Shown in pieces: positions 1 through 8,315 of a stretch of DNA of 64,000 nt. Positions within the stretch are counted from its first letter, which is position 1. Every line of letters begins with the position of its first letter. The translations under genes and the position numbers were made by a program. The notes beneath the pieces are model-generated. The model ran no database searches. It was not told where the DNA came from and saw only the letters and a list, made by a program, of their open reading frames with translations. Source of the DNA: Nannocystis sp. (lineage in GTDB: Bacteria > Myxococcota_A > Polyangia > Nannocystales > Nannocystaceae); the NCBI RefSeq assembly GCF_016714285.1, contig NZ_JADJNN010000035.1:124001-188000 (forward strand). Direction: 5' to 3'.

Positions 1-1
1 C

Positions 2-484
2 ATGAGCGAGAAGTCGTGGGCCTCGCTCGCCCCCCTGCTCGACCGCCGCCGCTACGTCGAGTCGATCGTCGCCGGCATCAAGATCCCCGCGCACCGCCAG
101 TTTCGCGTGTGCGCCACCATGAACGACGACTCGAGCACCTTCGACATCCCCGAGTACATCCACAGCCGCCTCCAGCCGCAGATCCTCATCGACTTCCCCG
201 AGCGCGACGAGGAGCTGGCGATCCTCCAGGCCAACCTCCCCTTCGCCCCCGCCCGCATCCTCCACTACCTCTCGGTGTTCCTCGAGCGCGCCCACGAGGA
301 GGACCAGGCCTACACCGTCCGCGACGGCATCAACATCGCCCGCTACGCCCTCAAGCTCGGCAAGAGCGAGCCCCGCGGCGGCCTCGACATCAAGAAGCAC
401 GTCCGCCACGCCACCCTCCAGATCCTCGGCGAGGAGGCCCTCGAGTACCTCCCAGGCGAAGTCCCCGTCGACCCCACCCGCTGA
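2..484 (+). CDS. MoxR-type AAA+ ATPase, C-terminal part (5' end cut off)
   Basis: This is the last 160 residues of an AAA+ ATPase of the MoxR/RavA type. The ATG at base 2 is probably internal, because no Walker A or Walker B is visible and the gene should continue left of the window. What remains is the sensor-1 segment ATMNDD (visible residues 39-43), the IHSRLQPQI stretch that follows it in this family, and the helical lid. MoxR proteins act as chaperone-like ATPases, usually together with VWA-domain partners. The stop is followed directly by a tandem repeat and then, 172 bases on, by a TraB/ChaN-like gene on the same strand, so the two may be co-transcribed. The family call is fairly secure; the substrate is unknown. 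Confidence 0.7.
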   Translation: MSEKSWASLAPLLDRRRYVESIVAGIKIPAHRQFRVCATMNDDSSTFDIPEYIHSRLQPQILIDFPERDEELAILQANLPFAPARILHYLSVFLERAHEEDQAYTVRDGINIARYALKLGKSEPRGGLDIKKHVRHATLQILGEEALEYLPGEVPVDPTR

Positions 485-640
485 CCCACTCGCTGCCCCA
501 CTCGCTGACCCACTCGCTGATCCCACTCGCTGACCCACTCGCTGATCCCACCCGCTGACCCACTCGCTGCCCCACTCGCTGATCCCACTCGCTGACCCAC
601 TCGCTGATCCGCTCGCTGACCCCACTCGCTGACCCCCGGG
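481..640. repeat. 12-13 bp tandem repeat between MoxR-like and TraB-like genes
   Basis: About twelve head-to-tail copies of a unit close to TGACCCACTCGC, alternating 12 and 13 bases (TGATCCCACTCGC). The last codons and stop of the upstream gene (CCCACCCGCTGA) match the unit, so the array looks as if it grew out of the gene's 3' end. Mixed unit lengths put TGA stops in every plus-strand frame. Confidence 0.9.
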
Positions 641-656
641 ACCTGTCCGGAGGCAC

Positions 657-2690
657 ATGTCCGAAGAGACAGCCCCCACCTACCGCCCGGCCTGGCCGGA
701 CCCGCTCGGCCTCAGCCGCGACGAGCTCGCCGAGCTCGGCCTCCTCCTCCCCGGCGTCGCCGTGCTCCCGGTCCTGCACGGCCGCCTCGAGTTCGCATGG
801 ATGGTGCGCAAGGCGATCGAGAAGCTCACCCCGACCGCCCTCGCCGTCGAGCTGCCCGAGAGCCTCGGTGAGCCGATCCGCCGCGCCGTCGCCCGTCTCC
901 CGCTGCTCAGCGTCATCGAGTACCCCGACAGCGCCGGCCGCCCGCTCTACCTCCCGATCGAACCCGCCGACGCGCTGGTCGAGGCCGTCCGCCGCGGCCA
1001 CGAGCTCGGCATCCCGGTCCACCTCGTCGACCGCGATGTCGACCAGTACCCCGCGATCCGCGATCGCCTCCCCGACGCCCTCGCCGCCGAGTCCGCCGGC
1101 GCCCGCAGCTTCCTGCTCACCGCCCTCGCCGCCGCCGAACACTCCCCGCGCGTCCCCGAGGACGACCTGCGCGAGCAGACCATGGCCTTCCACGTCGCCA
1201 CCCTCGCCCGCGACCAACCCAGAGACGCCGTCATCCTCGTCGTCTGCGGCCTCCACCACGCCCGCGGCGTGGTCCGCCAGCTGTTCCAGCTCCTCGGCGA
1301 GCGCCACCCTCCCGCCACCCCGCTGCGTCGCGTCCGCCGCGACGGCGCCGTCCTCCACCACCTCAGCGAGTCCGCCAGCCGCGAGGTCCTCGCCGAGCTC
1401 CCCTTCGTCAACGCCGCCTACGAGCGCAGCCGCGGCACCGCACCGCCCTCCGCCCAGGGCCCCGCCCCCGCCGCCACGATCGTCGACCTGTTCACCCGCA
1501 CCCGCCAGGCCCCGCGCGTCGACCCCTTCCGCAGCGCCGCCCCGCCCGAGCCGCCCGAGGACCGCCCGCACGCCACCGGCCGCATGGGCATGCTCCTCGC
1601 GCTGTGCCAGCAGGCCCGCAAGACCCACCGCGAGCGCACCGGCGAGGCCCTGCGCCCCGGCACCCTCCTGCAGCTCCTGCGCTACGCCTGCCGCTACGCC
1701 TACCTCGAGGGCGGCCTCGGCCCCGACCTCTACCAGCTCGTCATCGCCGCCCGCGGCTTCGCCGACGACAACTACGCCCACGAAGTCTGGGAGGTCGCCA
1801 CCCACTACCCCTGGCAGACCAGCCGCCCCGAGTTCCCCCCCCTCGACCTCAGCCTCCGCGATCTCCACGACCGCGTCCGCACGATCCGCTTCCACCCGAA
1901 GACCCTCCAGCGCCGCCATCGCCTGATGCGCGTCATCAAGCCGCGACCCAAGGAGCGCCGCCCCGGCGAGTGGGCCGAACACTTCGACGGCGACAACCTC
2001 TGCTCCTACCCCCCCGAGGACCTCGCCCTCGAGCACTACGGCGCGTTCCTCCGCAAACGCACCGAACGCCTCCAATCCGCCTCCCAGACCGTCGTCGAGC
2101 CCTTCAGCACCAACCTCTACGACGGCGTCGACGTGCGCGAGACGGTCCGCAACTGGCACAGCGGCACGCTCTACGTCCGCCGTGAACTCCCGAGCCGCGG
2201 CAAACCCGGCGCCGTGGTCGTCATCTTCGAGGACGAGCCGCTCCACGTCGCCGAGCCCCGCTTCCCCTGGCACATGACCTGGCAGGGCGAACACGACGAG
2301 GAGGGCGACATGGCCCTCTACGCCACCGACCCCTTCGCCCGCGTCGTCGGCCCCGGCATCGGCCGCGCCCTCTACGGCGGCTTCCTGCTCACCCGCCCCC
2401 CGGGCACGATGTTCGGCGTGTGGGAGGACCCGTACTATCACGACGCCCGCAGCAAGGCCGAGCGCCTCCTGCTCGCCGCCCTCGACCACACCCCCGAGCG
2501 CGTGGTGGTCTACGTCTCCCCGACCCCGCCGCGCCCCGCCTTGCGCCAGCTGGCCCAGCGAATGGACCGCAAGATCGTCCACGTCCCCCTCGGTCAGCTC
2601 TCCCCGGTCACCCTCAAGCGCCTGCGCGTCTTTCATGTCCTCAGCGACCGCGCCGCCCGGGCCAGCGCGCGCGCCTTCATCCGCGACTAA
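657..2690 (+). CDS. TraB/ChaN-like fold protein of unknown function
   Basis: A 677-residue protein with no signal peptide. The N-terminal 220 residues look like the TraB/ChaN/erythromycin-esterase-like group: HGRLEFAWMVRKAIE and TALAVELPES near residues 42-72, GIPVHLVDRDV near 118-128, and a late CGLHHARGV segment near 198-206 carrying the histidines expected in this fold. The C-terminal half (from about residue 330) is not recognised; it contains the segments HMTWQGEHDEEGD and RPPGTMFGVWEDPYY. The ATG at 657 sits inside ATGTCCGAAGAGACAG, a member of the dispersed palindrome family. It follows a MoxR-type ATPase on the same strand, which suggests a shared role. The fold call is an inference; no enzymatic function is assigned. 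Confidence 0.6.
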   Translation: MSEETAPTYRPAWPDPLGLSRDELAELGLLLPGVAVLPVLHGRLEFAWMVRKAIEKLTPTALAVELPESLGEPIRRAVARLPLLSVIEYPDSAGRPLYLPIEPADALVEAVRRGHELGIPVHLVDRDVDQYPAIRDRLPDALAAESAGARSFLLTALAAAEHSPRVPEDDLREQTMAFHVATLARDQPRDAVILVVCGLHHARGVVRQLFQLLGERHPPATPLRRVRRDGAVLHHLSESASREVLAELPFVNAAYERSRGTAPPSAQGPAPAATIVDLFTRTRQAPRVDPFRSAAPPEPPEDRPHATGRMGMLLALCQQARKTHRERTGEALRPGTLLQLLRYACRYAYLEGGLGPDLYQLVIAARGFADDNYAHEVWEVATHYPWQTSRPEFPPLDLSLRDLHDRVRTIRFHPKTLQRRHRLMRVIKPRPKERRPGEWAEHFDGDNLCSYPPEDLALEHYGAFLRKRTERLQSASQTVVEPFSTNLYDGVDVRETVRNWHSGTLYVRRELPSRGKPGAVVVIFEDEPLHVAEPRFPWHMTWQGEHDEEGDMALYATDPFARVVGPGIGRALYGGFLLTRPPGTMFGVWEDPYYHDARSKAERLLLAALDHTPERVVVYVSPTPPRPALRQLAQRMDRKIVHVPLGQLSPVTLKRLRVFHVLSDRAARASARAFIRD

Positions 2691-2718
2691 AAGCACATCG
2701 ATCGCCAGGCCCCACCAC

Positions 2719-2795
2719 GGCCGAACCTGGCACCGAACCTATTGCCGAACTGGCCGCCGAATTGGCCGCCGAACTTGCCGCCGAAACTTGGCCCT
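2719..2795. repeat. 12 bp tandem repeat (TTGGCCGCCGAA-like)
   Basis: Degenerate head-to-tail copies of a unit close to TTGGCCGCCGAA or CTGGCACCGAAC. They lie about 30 bases after the stop of the TraB-like gene and upstream of a lipoprotein gene. The unit keeps its phase at 12 bases in the last three copies. It is one of three intergenic minisatellites of this style in the window. Confidence 0.8.
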
Positions 2796-2928
2796 GCCGC
2801 GCCCCTCGGCTATCTCTTGCCCGGTAAACTCTGCCTCTTGAACAAGGCCGCGGCTCCCCGCGTCCTTGCGGCCCGCGCAGCGGGCTGTTCCCGCTGTCTG
2901 CGTCAGCACCCCGCGTCGAGGACCGTCC

Positions 2929-3726
2929 ATGAACACCAAGCAGCTTGTCTCCCACGTAGCCTCCCTCTGCGCCCTCATCTCGGTCGCGGCCTGTAACAAC
3001 GACACCCCCACCGGCAACCTCGAGGTCTCGTTCCAGATCGGCAGCGGCGTCCCCTGCGACACCCTCGGGGTCGAGGACATCACGGTCAAGCTGGTCTCCG
3101 GCTCCGACCTCACCGCCGAGCCCACCGCCGAGGTCACCGTCGCGTGTGACGAGGGCAAGGCCCTCCTCACCTCCGTCGAGGTCGGCACCTACCACGTCGT
3201 CGTCGAGGGCACGGACTCCTCGAACACCGTCGTCGTCGACAACGGCCTCACCGCCATGGACCCGAACAACCAGGCCGAGGTGCTCGAGGGCCAGGACACC
3301 AAGCTCAACAACGTGATCAAGCTGAGCCCCACCCCGGCAAAGCTGCTGGTGCGCTGGAACTACAGCAGCTTCAAGAACCAGTGCGACCAGATCCCGGTCG
3401 CGAACTACGAGGTCATCGGCTACAAGAACGGCGGCACGGCGCAGATCGCCATGGGCTCCTTCGCCTGCGACAGCGTCGCCGACGCGGGCGCCGACGGCAC
3501 CTACCACAGCTTCCCGGACCCCAACCGCGTCGTCGACGGCGCCGAGCTCGACTCGATCGAGATCACGCCGCGGGACGCCACCGGCAACGTCGTCGGCACC
3601 GACATCGTCTACAGCCTCATGGAGCCCCCGGGCCCCGGCAAGACGGTCGAGCTGACCTTCTCCGTCGACTGCACGGACACCACCTGCGACCTCGCGTGCA
3701 AGTCCGACCCCTGCCTGCCCGACTGA
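2929..3726 (+). CDS. Secreted lipoprotein of unknown function
   Basis: A 265-residue predicted lipoprotein. The start is placed at 2929 because it gives a clean lipoprotein signal: MNTKQ, a hydrophobic stretch, then the lipobox SVAAC at residues 18-22. An upstream in-frame start at 2866 would add an arginine-rich stretch that does not fit a signal peptide. The mature protein is acidic, with two probable beta-sandwich-like halves and four cysteines near the C-terminus (CTDTTCDLACKSDPC). No enzyme motif is visible. It is probably displayed in the outer membrane or periplasm. The gene stands alone between a minisatellite and an exported PEGA-like gene. Confidence 0.75.
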   Translation: MNTKQLVSHVASLCALISVAACNNDTPTGNLEVSFQIGSGVPCDTLGVEDITVKLVSGSDLTAEPTAEVTVACDEGKALLTSVEVGTYHVVVEGTDSSNTVVVDNGLTAMDPNNQAEVLEGQDTKLNNVIKLSPTPAKLLVRWNYSSFKNQCDQIPVANYEVIGYKNGGTAQIAMGSFACDSVADAGADGTYHSFPDPNRVVDGAELDSIEITPRDATGNVVGTDIVYSLMEPPGPGKTVELTFSVDCTDTTCDLACKSDPCLPD

Positions 3727-3864
3727 TCGCCGCGCGCTCCCGACCCTGACCCTTGGGTCAGGTGCGGGAGCGACGACAGAAACGCCAGCGCGGCGCGCTC
3801 CCGACCCAGGAAGCGCGCCGCGGCCGTTTCATCGCCTCGCCGTCTGTGTCACGATGGCGCCGCG

Positions 3865-5172
3865 ATGCTCCCCTTGTTCGCGTCGATCGCCGCACTCGTG
3901 CCACTGGCAATGGCAATAGAGCCGGCGCCGCCGACCGCTGGAGTGACCGCTGGTTTGGCCGCGAGTCCGGCCGCGGAGCCACCGACCGCAACCACCCCGG
4001 CCCCGGTAGCGACCCCGATCGCCACGCCCGTCGTCGACTACCTCGTCCGCATCGACCTCGGCCCCGAGCTCGCCCGCCGCATGGGCCTCCGCGTCGTCGT
4101 CCGCCCCACCGGCGACAACTTCGGCAACCGCCGCAGCGCCGTCGCCATCGAGCTCCCCCGCCCCGTCACCGCCGACCAGAGCCCCGGCCCCGCCAGCGTC
4201 CGCCTGCCCGCCGGCGTGTGGCGCATCGAGGCCAGCGCCCCCGGCTTCCTCCCGAGCACCCGCGAGTTCACCGTCGACGCCACCACCCCCGACCAGACCC
4301 TGCGCTGGCCGCTGCTCCCCGACTCCACCCACAACGACGTCAGCTTCCCCGTCGCCACCGACGACACCGCCGCCACCCCGCCCGGCGTCGCCCTCCGCGT
4401 GCGCTCGGCCGACGGCGCCGCCAGCTGGACCTGCGCCACCCAGCACACCCCCTGCACCCTCCGCCTCGCCCGCGGCGCCTCACTCGTCGAGGCCCGCGCC
4501 AACGGCTTCCAGCCCGCCAGCCAGCGCTTCACCGTCGCCCCCGGCCAGCCCCTCAGCATCCCGCTCGCGCTCACCCGCAGCGCCGATAACCTGTCTCAAG
4601 CGCCAGGTCCGAAACAACCTGTCCCTGCGGACATCCGCCGCCGCCTCGCCCTCGGCCTCGGCGTCTCGGCCGCGCCCTTGTTCGCCGCTGGCGTCGGCCT
4701 GGCCGTCGCCGGCCGTCTGCAGTACCGCGGCGCGCTCGCGGACGACAGCTGCCGCGACGCCTACGGCCCGGTCTGCGCCAACGCGATCGTCGGACCGATC
4801 CACCGCGCCAGCGCCGGCTTCGGCCTGATCGGCGCCGCCGCCGGACTGCTGGCCACCAGCCTCACCGCGGCCTTCCCGGTCACGCGCAGCACCTGGGGGA
4901 TCGAGCTCGGCATCGGCGCGGCCCTGACCGCCGCGGGCGCCGGCTGGACGATCGCCAACACCATCTCCCTCGACCGCGCCCTCCAATCCGGCCCGATCGA
5001 CGAGCTCGACGCCCGCGCCGGTCGCCGCCTCGGCGCCAGCCTCGTCCTCGGCCTCGGCGCCGGCGCGACGGTCGGCGCCATCACGGGCCTGCTGCTGCAC
5101 CGCCGCAGCAGCGGCGTCGCGCCCTACGCCGCCCCCGGCCAGGCCGGCCTGGTCTGGCGCGGCCGCTTCTGA
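3865..5172 (+). CDS. Exported PEGA-like protein with C-terminal membrane segments
   Basis: A 435-residue protein beginning with a short signal-type segment (MLPLFASIAALVPLAMA). Residues 50-240 contain two beta-rich modules resembling PEGA domains; both contain the kind of extracellular beta repeat seen as RLPAGVWRIEASAPGF and RLARGASLVEARANGF. The last 170 residues hold three or four glycine/alanine-rich hydrophobic segments, so the C-terminus is probably membrane embedded. PEGA domains are common on myxobacterial surface proteins and at the ends of kinases. The gene converges with the ABC permease downstream. Two CTGTC-type palindrome halves lie in the linker near 4597-4633. The exact role is unknown. 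Confidence 0.65.
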   Translation: MLPLFASIAALVPLAMAIEPAPPTAGVTAGLAASPAAEPPTATTPAPVATPIATPVVDYLVRIDLGPELARRMGLRVVVRPTGDNFGNRRSAVAIELPRPVTADQSPGPASVRLPAGVWRIEASAPGFLPSTREFTVDATTPDQTLRWPLLPDSTHNDVSFPVATDDTAATPPGVALRVRSADGAASWTCATQHTPCTLRLARGASLVEARANGFQPASQRFTVAPGQPLSIPLALTRSADNLSQAPGPKQPVPADIRRRLALGLGVSAAPLFAAGVGLAVAGRLQYRGALADDSCRDAYGPVCANAIVGPIHRASAGFGLIGAAAGLLATSLTAAFPVTRSTWGIELGIGAALTAAGAGWTIANTISLDRALQSGPIDELDARAGRRLGASLVLGLGAGATVGAITGLLLHRRSSGVAPYAAPGQAGLVWRGRF

Positions 5173-5222
5173 ACCCGCGAGCTACGAACGCCCCGCGAGC
5201 ACCGCTGCCGAGCCCGCGCCCC

Positions 5223-6602
5223 TCAGCGCCCGGTGAGCACCGCCGCCGGATCCATGCGCGCCGCCCGACGAGCCGGTAGCCACGCCCCGAGCACGCAGAA
5301 GCCCGCCGCGAAGCCGAGCGCCAGCAGCACCAGGTCCCACGTGAACATGAAGTAGGTCGTCGGCTTGTACGGGAAGTCCGGCACGTAGTTGGCCGACACC
5401 GCGTCGAAGCCGACGCTCGCCGCCCACGCCAGCAGCACGCCGACCGTCCCCGCCGCCAGGCCGACGCAGGCCGCCTCGCCGAGGATGATCAGCCGGATGT
5501 CGCCGCGGCTCGCCCCGACCGCGCGCATGATCCCGATCTCTCGCTGGCGCTCGTACACCAGCATGAAGAACACGTGCATGATGTTGACCGCCGCGATGCC
5601 GACGATGATCGTGCTGAGCAGGCTAAACACCAGCACGAACACCGTGATCAGCATGCCAGCCTGTTCGGCGCCGCTGTCCGTGACCTCGAGGTCCAGCTCC
5701 TGGATCGCCTTGGCCACCGCCGCGACCTGGTCCTTCGCCACCACCTTGACCACGATCGAGTGGTAGCGCGTCGCCGCCTCCGGCGTGCCGTAGTGCACGT
5801 TGTAGCCGGCCACGTAGCCGCGCGGCAGCGTCAGCCCGAGCGTGATCGCCTTGTCGCTGAAGCCGACCAGCTTGACCCGCTCGTACAGCAGGGCATCGCG
5901 CGCCGAGGCCTCGACCATCGACGCCCCCACCTTCATCTCCACGCTGAGGCCGATCAGGAACTCCGGGTTCAGGCGCGGCAGGCTGTAGGCCCGGCGCAGC
6001 GAGCCGTTGTAGATCTCGACCAGGTGGTGAGACACCAGCGCCGGCACGTACTCGCGGCACACCAGCGTCGGCCCGCCCTCGCGCGGCCGCCCGCAGTAGC
6101 CCGCGCCGCACTCCTTGTCTTGCTTGCAGCTCTGCGGCTGGCTCCCGGGCGTCACCGCGGGCGGGTCATGGAAGGCCGGCCCGATCTCGTCCGCGACCAG
6201 CCCCGGATCGATGCCGTCGACGATCAGCTCGGTGCGCAGATCGTTGCCGATCAGCTGCTTCCCGCCGACCGCCACCGCTGGCACCGTCAGCTTCATCTTC
6301 GGGTACACGCCGCGCACCCCCGGGATCGTCCGCAGCTTGTCCGCGCTGGCGTCGTCGAGCACGTCGCTGGCCATGCCGAGGCTGAGCGGCCCGAGGTCGA
6401 GGCTCAGCGTCTTGGCCACCACCTCGAGCTGGTCCAGCGGGAAGATCTTGCCGAGCACCACGCTGCGCACCCCGGCCCCGAGCGCCAGGAAGAACGCGAA
6501 CGCGGCGATGCCGACGATCACCCCGATCGACGCCAGCAGGAAGTGCACCGCGTTGCTGCGCAGGTTGGCGCCGACGATGCGAGTCAGCTTGTTGAACTTC
6601 AC
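5223..6602 (-). CDS. ABC transporter permease, MacB/LolC type, with Cys-rich insert
   Basis: A 459-residue permease of the MacB/FtsX family. It has an N-terminal membrane helix (residues 16-40), a large periplasmic domain, and three C-terminal helices including the FtsX-like block with YERQREIGIMRAVGAS. It probably moves lipoproteins, lipids or small molecules from the inner membrane outward, powered by the ATPase encoded just upstream. The start is GTG at 6602, whose bases overlap the TGA of the ATPase gene by four (GTGA), a sign of translational coupling. The periplasmic domain carries a short insert with four cysteines (CKQDKECGAGYC), unusual for this family. It converges with the PEGA-like gene. 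Confidence 0.85.
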   Translation of the reverse strand: MKFNKLTRIVGANLRSNAVHFLLASIGVIVGIAAFAFFLALGAGVRSVVLGKIFPLDQLEVVAKTLSLDLGPLSLGMASDVLDDASADKLRTIPGVRGVYPKMKLTVPAVAVGGKQLIGNDLRTELIVDGIDPGLVADEIGPAFHDPPAVTPGSQPQSCKQDKECGAGYCGRPREGGPTLVCREYVPALVSHHLVEIYNGSLRRAYSLPRLNPEFLIGLSVEMKVGASMVEASARDALLYERVKLVGFSDKAITLGLTLPRGYVAGYNVHYGTPEAATRYHSIVVKVVAKDQVAAVAKAIQELDLEVTDSGAEQAGMLITVFVLVFSLLSTIIVGIAAVNIMHVFFMLVYERQREIGIMRAVGASRGDIRLIILGEAACVGLAAGTVGVLLAWAASVGFDAVSANYVPDFPYKPTTYFMFTWDLVLLALGFAAGFCVLGAWLPARRAARMDPAAVLTGR

Positions 6603-7291
6603 GCGCCCACCTCCTGCGCCGGCACGATCACACCGTCGCGCATCTCGATCACGCGGTCGGCCGCGCGGGCGATGGTCGTGTCGTGCGTGACCAGCACCAG
6701 CGTCACCTTGTCGTCGCGGCACAGCTTGAGGAACAGCGCCAGCACCTCCTCCGCGGTGTTGCTGTCGAGGTTCCCGGTCGGCTCGTCGCCGATCAGCAGC
6801 GCCGGTCGGTGGAACAGCGCCCGCGCGATCGCCAGCCGCTGCCGCTGCCCGCCCGACAGCGTCGACGGCCGCGCGTCGGCCTTCTCCGCGATGCCCACCC
6901 GCGCCAGCAGCTCCTCCGCCCGCGCCCGCGTGGCCGCCCGGTCCTGCCCCGGCCCGCGCACGAACAGCGCCGGCAGGGCCACGTTGTCGCGGCAGCTCAT
7001 GTAGTCGAGCAGGTGGAAGGCCTGGAACACGAAGCCGATCGACGCGTTGCGGTACCCGCTCAGCTGCGCGTCCTTCAGCTTGCGCAGGTCCTGCCCGCCG
7101 ACCTCCACCGTGCCCGTGTAGCCGGTGTCCAGGCCGCCGAGGATCCCCAGCAGCGTGCTCTTGCCCGAGCCCGAGCGCCCAACCACCGCCACGAACTCGC
7201 CGGTCGCCACCTCGAGGTCGACCCCACGCAACACCGGCAGCTCCGACTTGCCGGTGCGGTAGCTCTTGTGGACGCCGCGAGCCCGGATCAT
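6599..7291 (-). CDS. ABC transporter ATP-binding protein, LolD/MacB type
   Basis: A 230-residue ATPase with every ABC motif intact: Walker A GRSGSGKST near residues 37-45, the Q-loop in GFVFQAFHLLDYMSC, signature LSGGQRQRLAIARAL, Walker B ALLIGDEPTGNLD and the H-loop VTHD. The EPTGNLD Walker B is typical of the LolD/MacB/FtsE branch, which works with FtsX-like permeases. ATG at 7291 is preferred over an in-frame GTG at 7303 because family members begin with MI-x-A-x-x-V-x-K-x-Y. It forms a two-gene unit with the permease, overlapping it by four bases. A 28 bp direct repeat lies directly upstream and may affect expression. Confidence 0.92.
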   Translation of the reverse strand: MIRARGVHKSYRTGKSELPVLRGVDLEVATGEFVAVVGRSGSGKSTLLGILGGLDTGYTGTVEVGGQDLRKLKDAQLSGYRNASIGFVFQAFHLLDYMSCRDNVALPALFVRGPGQDRAATRARAEELLARVGIAEKADARPSTLSGGQRQRLAIARALFHRPALLIGDEPTGNLDSNTAEEVLALFLKLCRDDKVTLVLVTHDTTIARAADRVIEMRDGVIVPAQEVGA

Positions 7292-7302
7292 CGCGGCGCA
7301 CA

Positions 7303-7391
7303 CTACCGCCGCGCCGCGCAGGGGGTCAACTACCTCTTCGACACCAGCCTGCTCAAGCCCGTGCTACCGCCGCGCCGCGCAGGGGGTCAAC
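7303..7391. repeat. Pair of 28 bp direct repeats upstream of ABC genes
   Basis: An identical 28-base sequence, starting CTACCGCCGCGCCGCGCAGG and ending GTCAAC, occurs at 7303-7330 and 7364-7391 (61 bases start to start). It is followed at 7421-7450 by three copies of an 11-base unit close to CATCAACGGGC. It sits between the ABC ATPase and a lipoprotein gene, both on the minus strand. Confidence 0.85.
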
Positions 7392-7443
7392 CCTCGTTTC
7401 AGCGCGCGCCACTGCGACGCACATCAACGGGCATCAACGGGCA

Positions 7444-8178
7444 TCAGCGGGCCGCCATCAGGCCCACGCTGTACCACGCACCCGCATCGCCGACGCAGCC
7501 CGCCTCACCCGTCTGCGCCGCCTCGACCCACAGCTGCGCCTCGCCGCGGTCGCCGACCTGCGCCCAGCTGGCGTCGACGTACCACCGCGGCGCCGCGCCG
7601 GCCCGCCGCAGCTCGAGCGCCCGCCGCTGCGCCTCGCCACAAGCTGTCTCTTCGGACATACACACTTCGGGCCCCTCCGTCAGCGTGAAGGGCGGCCACA
7701 GCTCCGTCCCATCCGGCGGCCCCAGAGCCCCGCCGCGCGCCCCCGCCAGCAGCAGCTCGCCCTTCGCGGTCTCGAGGCGCACGAACTCCGCCGCCCCCGC
7801 AGCCTCGCTCGAAGGCCAGAACGCCCGCAGGCGCACCGGGCCGCCGCGCGCCAGCGCCGTCCGCGGCGGCCGCGGCGTCGCCCACACCCGCAGCGTCCGC
7901 GCCACGACCACCCCGGCCTCGTCGCAGCGCAGCCCGATCGCCAGCTCGTCGGCGATCGCCGCCGCCGACGTCACCGTGCACGCGAGGTCCAACGAGATGT
8001 CCTCCGGGACAGGCTCGAGCGCCCACGCGAAGCTCACCGCCTCAGGCTCGGCGCACTCGGGCGTCGCCCCGGCCGTGGCCACCACGCTCGGCACGTCCGC
8101 CATCGTCGGCCCCGCACACGCAGCGAACCCCAGCGCAGCGCCGACGATCCACCCCGCCACGCCGGGTCGCTGACCCAT
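7444..8178 (-). CDS. Lipoprotein of unknown function
   Basis: A 244-residue predicted lipoprotein. The start at 8178 is chosen because it gives a short signal with lipobox ALGFAAC; the longer frame to 8298 adds an unsuited arginine-rich lead. The mature part has six or so scattered cysteines and mixed beta-type sequence, with no motif I recognise. It is upstream of the ABC pair on the same strand, separated by about 150 bases of repeats, so a functional link is possible but not shown. The segment encoding VCMSEETACG carries the same 16-mer (read on the minus strand) as the start of the gene at 657. Confidence 0.65.
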   Translation of the reverse strand: MGQRPGVAGWIVGAALGFAACAGPTMADVPSVVATAGATPECAEPEAVSFAWALEPVPEDISLDLACTVTSAAAIADELAIGLRCDEAGVVVARTLRVWATPRPPRTALARGGPVRLRAFWPSSEAAGAAEFVRLETAKGELLLAGARGGALGPPDGTELWPPFTLTEGPEVCMSEETACGEAQRRALELRRAGAAPRWYVDASWAQVGDRGEAQLWVEAAQTGEAGCVGDAGAWYSVGLMAAR

Positions 8179-8315
8179 GCCGCCAGTCTGCGCGCCGCGC
8201 GAGCCACCGTCCAGCCACCACCTGACCCCACCTGACCCAAAGGCCACCCGGCGCGCCGCTCTCCTCGCAGCGCAGGCTTGTGCCCCCGGGCCGGCCACGG
8301 CACCATGACCCGCCT

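Noticed and set aside
481..640. Tandem repeat considered as a CRISPR array
   Set aside because: Units are 12-13 bases with no unique spacers, and no cas genes are near.
390..2696. 768-residue open frame on the minus strand opposite the TraB-like gene
   Set aside because: Its composition is repetitive Ala/Gly/Glu/Val, typical of the antisense of a GC-rich gene, and it lies wholly opposite a better plus-strand gene.
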